Positions 61,362 through 64,000 of a stretch of DNA of 64,000 nt are shown piece by piece. The stretch is from Pseudoxanthomonas sp. z9. GTDB taxonomy: Bacteria > Pseudomonadota > Gammaproteobacteria > Xanthomonadales > Xanthomonadaceae. The stretch is taken from positions 791,943 to 855,942 of the forward strand of contig NZ_VFID01000007.1 of NCBI RefSeq assembly GCF_006542425.1, written 5' to 3'. The notes beneath the pieces were generated by a model. The model saw nothing but the letters and a program-made list of their open reading frames with translations, did not search any database and had not been told where the DNA came from. Every line of letters starts with the position of its first letter. Positions within the stretch are counted from its first letter, which is position 1. Both the position numbers and the translations under genes were made by a program.

Positions 61362-62771
61362 TCAGTTGCCGTAGTACAGCTGGTATTCCAGCGGATGCGT
61401 GGCCGCGCGGAACTTGGTCACTTCCTGCATCTTCAGCGCGATGTAGCCATCGATGAAGTCGTCGCTGAACACGCCGCCGGCCTTGAGGAAGTCGCGATCC
61501 TTGTCCAGCGCTTCCAGCGCCTGATCGAGGCTGGAGCAGACCTGCGGGATGTTCTTCTCTTCTTCCGGCGGCAGGTCGTACAGATCCTTGTCGCTGGGCG
61601 CGCCCGGATCGATCTGGTTCCTGATGCCGTCCAGGCCGGCCATCATCAGCGCGGCGAAGGTCAGGTAGCCGGTCTGCAGCGGATCCGGGAAACGGATCTC
61701 GATGCGGCGCGCCTTCGGGTTGGACACCCACGGAATACGGCAGGAAGCCGAACGGTTGCGGGCCGAGTAGGCCAGCATCACCGGCGCCTCGAAGCCCGGC
61801 ACCAGGCGCTTGTAGCTGTTGGTGCCCGAGTTGGTGAAGGCGTTGATCGCGCGGGCGTGCTTGAAGATGCCGCCGATGTACCACAGCGCCATCTGCGACA
61901 GGCCGCCGTAGCCGTCACCGGAGAACAGGTTGGTGCCGCCCTTGGCCAGCGACTGGTGCACGTGCATGCCGCTGCCGTTGTCGCCGACGATCGGCTTGGG
62001 CATGAAGGTCGCGGTCTTGCCGTTGCGGAAAGCCACGTTCTTGATGATGTACTTCATGGTCAGCAGCTCGTCGGCCTTCTTGACCAGCGAGTTGAACTTG
62101 GTGCCGATTTCGCACTGGCCGGCGGTGGCGACTTCATGGTGGTGCACTTCGACTTCGATGCCGACCTGCTCCAGGGTCTTGCACATCTCGGCGCGGATGT
62201 CGTGCAGGGTGTCGGCCGGGGCGACCGGGAAGTAACCGCCCTTCACGCCCGGGCGGTAGCCGCTGTTGCCGCCTTCGTACTTGGTGCCGCTGTTCCAGGC
62301 CGCTTCCTCGGAATCGATCTTGAAGAAGGTGTGGCCCATTTCATTGGCGTAGCGCACGGAGTCGAAGATGAAGAATTCCGGTTCCGGACCGAAGAACGCC
62401 TGGTCGGCGATGCCGCTGGACTTCAGGTAGGCCTCGGCGCGCTTGGCGACGCCGCGGGGGCAGCGCGAATAACCCTGCATGGTGGCCGGATCCAGCACGT
62501 CGCAGGTCAGCACGATGGTCGGATCGGCGGTGAACGGATCCAGGAAGGCGGTGCTGGCATCGGGCAGCAGCACCATGTCGGACTCGTTGATGCCCTTCCA
62601 GCCGGCGATCGAGCTGCCGTCGAACATCTTGCCGTCCTCGAACAGCGAGGGCTCCACGATGTTGACCGGGAAGGTGACGTGATGCTGCACGCCGCGGACG
62701 TCCGCGAAACGCAGGTCGACGAACTCGACCTTGTTGTCCTTGATCAGCTTTTCAACATTGTCCGCAGACAT
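61362..62771 (-). CDS. glnA: Glutamine synthetase type I
   Basis: A 469-residue GS, exactly the E. coli length. N-terminal [21 protein letters not shown], catalytic [15 protein letters not shown] and the adenylylation Tyr in [10 protein letters not shown] show GSI-beta regulated by adenylylation. It makes glutamine from glutamate, ammonia and ATP. Start ATG at 62771 with GAGG as SD. A sigma-54 promoter and two NtrC sites lie upstream. First gene of the nitrogen gene run. Confidence 0.97.
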   Translation of the reverse strand: MSADNVEKLIKDNKVEFVDLRFADVRGVQHHVTFPVNIVEPSLFEDGKMFDGSSIAGWKGINESDMVLLPDASTAFLDPFTADPTIVLTCDVLDPATMQGYSRCPRGVAKRAEAYLKSSGIADQAFFGPEPEFFIFDSVRYANEMGHTFFKIDSEEAAWNSGTKYEGGNSGYRPGVKGGYFPVAPADTLHDIRAEMCKTLEQVGIEVEVHHHEVATAGQCEIGTKFNSLVKKADELLTMKYIIKNVAFRNGKTATFMPKPIVGDNGSGMHVHQSLAKGGTNLFSGDGYGGLSQMALWYIGGIFKHARAINAFTNSGTNSYKRLVPGFEAPVMLAYSARNRSASCRIPWVSNPKARRIEIRFPDPLQTGYLTFAALMMAGLDGIRNQIDPGAPSDKDLYDLPPEEEKNIPQVCSSLDQALEALDKDRDFLKAGGVFSDDFIDGYIALKMQEVTKFRAATHPLEYQLYYGN

Positions 62772-62808
62772 CTTGGAACCTCGGGTTGTAGGAACGTGTC
62801 CTCTCTTC

Positions 62809-62825
62809 AGCAAACAGTGTGCCAA
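62809..62825 (-). promoter_or_regulatory. Sigma-54 promoter of glnA
   Basis: Minus strand TTGGCACACTGTTTGCT, with GG and GC ten bases apart, a full match to TGGCAC-N5-TTGCT. Predicted transcription start near 62798, giving a leader of about 27 nt that contains the GAGG SD. Confidence 0.92.
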
Positions 62826-62886
62826 CCCGGGAAGGCCGATAAGTCATTGTTTTGAAAAGGAGGAAATTCCGGCAGCGCCAAGGGAA

Positions 62887-62903
62887 CGCACTTGTTTGGT
62901 GCA
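62887..62903 (-). promoter_or_regulatory. Proximal NtrC enhancer site of glnA
   Basis: Minus strand TGCACCAAACAAGTGCG, with GCACC-N6-GTGC as in NtrC dyads. It is centred about 97 bp upstream of the predicted glnA start site. Confidence 0.75.
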
Positions 62904-62917
62904 CTGACTGGCATGAA

Positions 62918-62934
62918 TGCACCAATTTGGAACA
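62918..62934 (-). promoter_or_regulatory. Distal NtrC enhancer site of glnA
   Basis: Minus strand TGTTCCAAATTGGTGCA: one perfect half (TTGGTGCA) and one degenerate half. Its centre is 31 bp from the proximal site, three helical turns, as in E. coli glnAp2. Both sites lie within the leader region of the divergent uppP gene. Confidence 0.7.
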
Positions 62935-62981
62935 GCGGGAATCCTCTATCCTTGCGCTTCCCGCCCAGTCGCCCGCGTCCC

Positions 62982-63776
62982 ATGACCGACCTGCTCGCCG
63001 CGCTCCTGCTCGGCATCATCGAAGGCATCACCGAATTCCTGCCCATCTCCAGTACCGGTCACCTGCTCATCGCCGAGCGCTGGCTCGGCCATCGCTCCGA
63101 CTTCTTCAACATCGTCATCCAGGCCGGCGCCATCCTCGCCATCACCCTGGTGTTCCGCGATCGCCTGTGGGAACTGGCGCGCGGCTGGCGCGAGCCGGCC
63201 AACCGCGACTACATCGCCAAGATCATCACCGCCTTCCTGGTCACCGCCCTGGTCGGTCTGCCGGTGCGGCTGGCCGGCTGGGAATTGCCCGAGACGCTGA
63301 CCCCGATTGCCTGGGCGCTGATCATCGGCGGCGTGTGGATGCTGGTGGCCGAGCATTTCGCCGGCAAGCGCGGCGACCAGCCCGACATCACCTGGAAGGT
63401 CGCGGTGCTGGTGGGCCTGGCGCAGGTGGTCGCCGGCGTGTTCCCGGGCACCTCGCGCTCGGCGGCGGCCATCTTCATGGCGATGCTGGCCGGCACCAGC
63501 CGGCGGTCGTCGGCCACCGAGTTCGTGTTCCTGGTCGGCATTCCGACCATGTTCGCGGCCAGCAGCTATGCCTTCCTGGAACTGGTCAAGGACGGCGCCA
63601 TCGGCAGCGAGAACTGGGGCGAGGTCGGCCTGGCCTTCGCCGCCGCCACGATGACCGGCTTCATCGTCGTCAAATGGCTGCTGGGCTATATCAAGTCCCA
63701 CCGCTACACCGGCTTCGCTTTCTACCGCATCGTTTTCGGCGCGCTCCTGCTGCTGTTGATGCCCGCCGGAAGCTGA
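62982..63776 (+). CDS. uppP: Undecaprenyl-diphosphatase UppP (BacA)
   Basis: A 264-residue inner-membrane enzyme that recycles the lipid carrier for peptidoglycan by removing a phosphate from undecaprenyl-PP. Family motifs are LGIIEGITEFLPISSTGHLLI and GVFPGTSRSAAAIFMAMLAGTS, with eight or so TM helices. The start at 62982 opens the first helix directly. It is divergent from glnA; its promoter must overlap the NtrC enhancer region. Confidence 0.95.
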   Translation: MTDLLAALLLGIIEGITEFLPISSTGHLLIAERWLGHRSDFFNIVIQAGAILAITLVFRDRLWELARGWREPANRDYIAKIITAFLVTALVGLPVRLAGWELPETLTPIAWALIIGGVWMLVAEHFAGKRGDQPDITWKVAVLVGLAQVVAGVFPGTSRSAAAIFMAMLAGTSRRSSATEFVFLVGIPTMFAASSYAFLELVKDGAIGSENWGEVGLAFAAATMTGFIVVKWLLGYIKSHRYTGFAFYRIVFGALLLLLMPAGS

Positions 63777-63843
63777 GCCACACCAGCGCCCTGCGGTGAC
63801 CCGGGGATCGGCGCTTCCCCGAACGGTGCCTGAGCGGTACGAC

Positions 63844-63862
63844 CCGGCGTTGCGCCGGTTTT
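63844..63862 (+). terminator. Weak intrinsic terminator after uppP
   Basis: 6-bp stem CCGGCG/CGCCGG with a 3-nt loop followed by TTTT. Confidence 0.5.
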
Positions 63863-63917
63863 CACCCCGTTCCAGGCGTCCACGCGTTTGCACTGGTCAC
63901 CCTTCAAGGAGAACCCC

Positions 63918-64000
63918 ATGAAACGACTCATCCTGCTTGCCCTGCCGATCGCCCTGGCCGCCTGTGCCAAGCCGACTCCGGACGCAGCTCCGCCGGCGGG
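63918..64000 (+). CDS. Small lipoprotein, N-terminal part (3' end outside window)
   Basis: Starts at ATG 63918 after AAGGAGA. The visible 27 residues are a type II signal peptide (MKRLILLALPIALAAC, Cys16) followed by a Pro/Ala-rich linker. The function is unknown because the body of the protein is outside the window. Confidence 0.8.
   Translation, partial: MKRLILLALPIALAACAKPTPDAAPPA

Overview
The window is chromosomal DNA of a high-GC gammaproteobacterium, most likely family Lysobacteraceae/Xanthomonadaceae (Lysobacter, Luteimonas, Pseudoxanthomonas or Xanthomonas relatives). This rests on a complete oleABCD olefin cluster very close to that of Xanthomonas, an Ax21-type outer-membrane protein, an Oar-like TonB receptor, hemDXY, GTAG-type REP palindromes and strong GC bias at third codon positions. 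It is almost entirely genic. I see no rRNA, tRNA, CRISPR array, integrase or intact transposase.

Layout. 1-5 kb: end of a methyltransferase gene, then a gpmI-envC-ctpA operon (glycolysis, amidase activation, carboxy-terminal protease). 5-11.5 kb: secreted beta-solenoid protein, M28 lipoprotein peptidase, MAPEG protein, TruC and a large M16 protease. 11.6-17.5 kb: QseB/PmrA-type two-component system, lipoprotein MBL-fold hydrolase, GNAT protein, beta-propeller protein and AmiD-type amidase. A PmrA-box-like direct repeat occurs both before the regulator and between the GNAT and propeller genes. 17.6-20.1 kb: ubiJ-ubiB and a DUF1328 peptide. 20.2-25.4 kb: oleD, oleC, a YkgJ protein on the other strand, oleB and oleA. 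A terminator separates oleA from oleB, and a CRP/Clp-type site lies upstream of oleA. 25.7-31.5 kb: DUF4156 lipoprotein, second M16 protease, SDR, a three-repeat secreted protein behind a sigma-54-like promoter, and trmL.

31.5-45.5 kb is the most coherent accessory block. Two divergent operons share an AT-rich promoter region near 39.7 kb. The left operon encodes a transglutaminase-like protein, TonB receptor, S12 serine hydrolase, VanX-type D-Ala-D-Ala dipeptidase and DadA-like D-amino-acid dehydrogenase. The right operon encodes an SH3b-NlpC/P60 endopeptidase, L-Ala-D/L-Glu epimerase, RpiR regulator, L,D-transpeptidase-fold protein and APC permease. Together they read as a system for capturing and degrading peptidoglycan peptides and D-amino acids.

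45.5-56.6 kb: DUF305 protein, Ax21-family protein, a 239-bp nested inverted-repeat element, gpsA, secB, rhodanese, a small secreted protein, thioesterase, hemD-hemX-hemY, a FadI-type thiolase, an unknown protein and sodC. 56.6-62.8 kb: the nitrogen regulon in one direction, glnA - 43-codon ORF - glnK - amtB - ntrB - ntrC. It has a near-ideal sigma-54 promoter and paired NtrC enhancers before glnA, and an NtrC palindrome abutting the ntrB start codon. The window closes with uppP and the start of a small lipoprotein gene.
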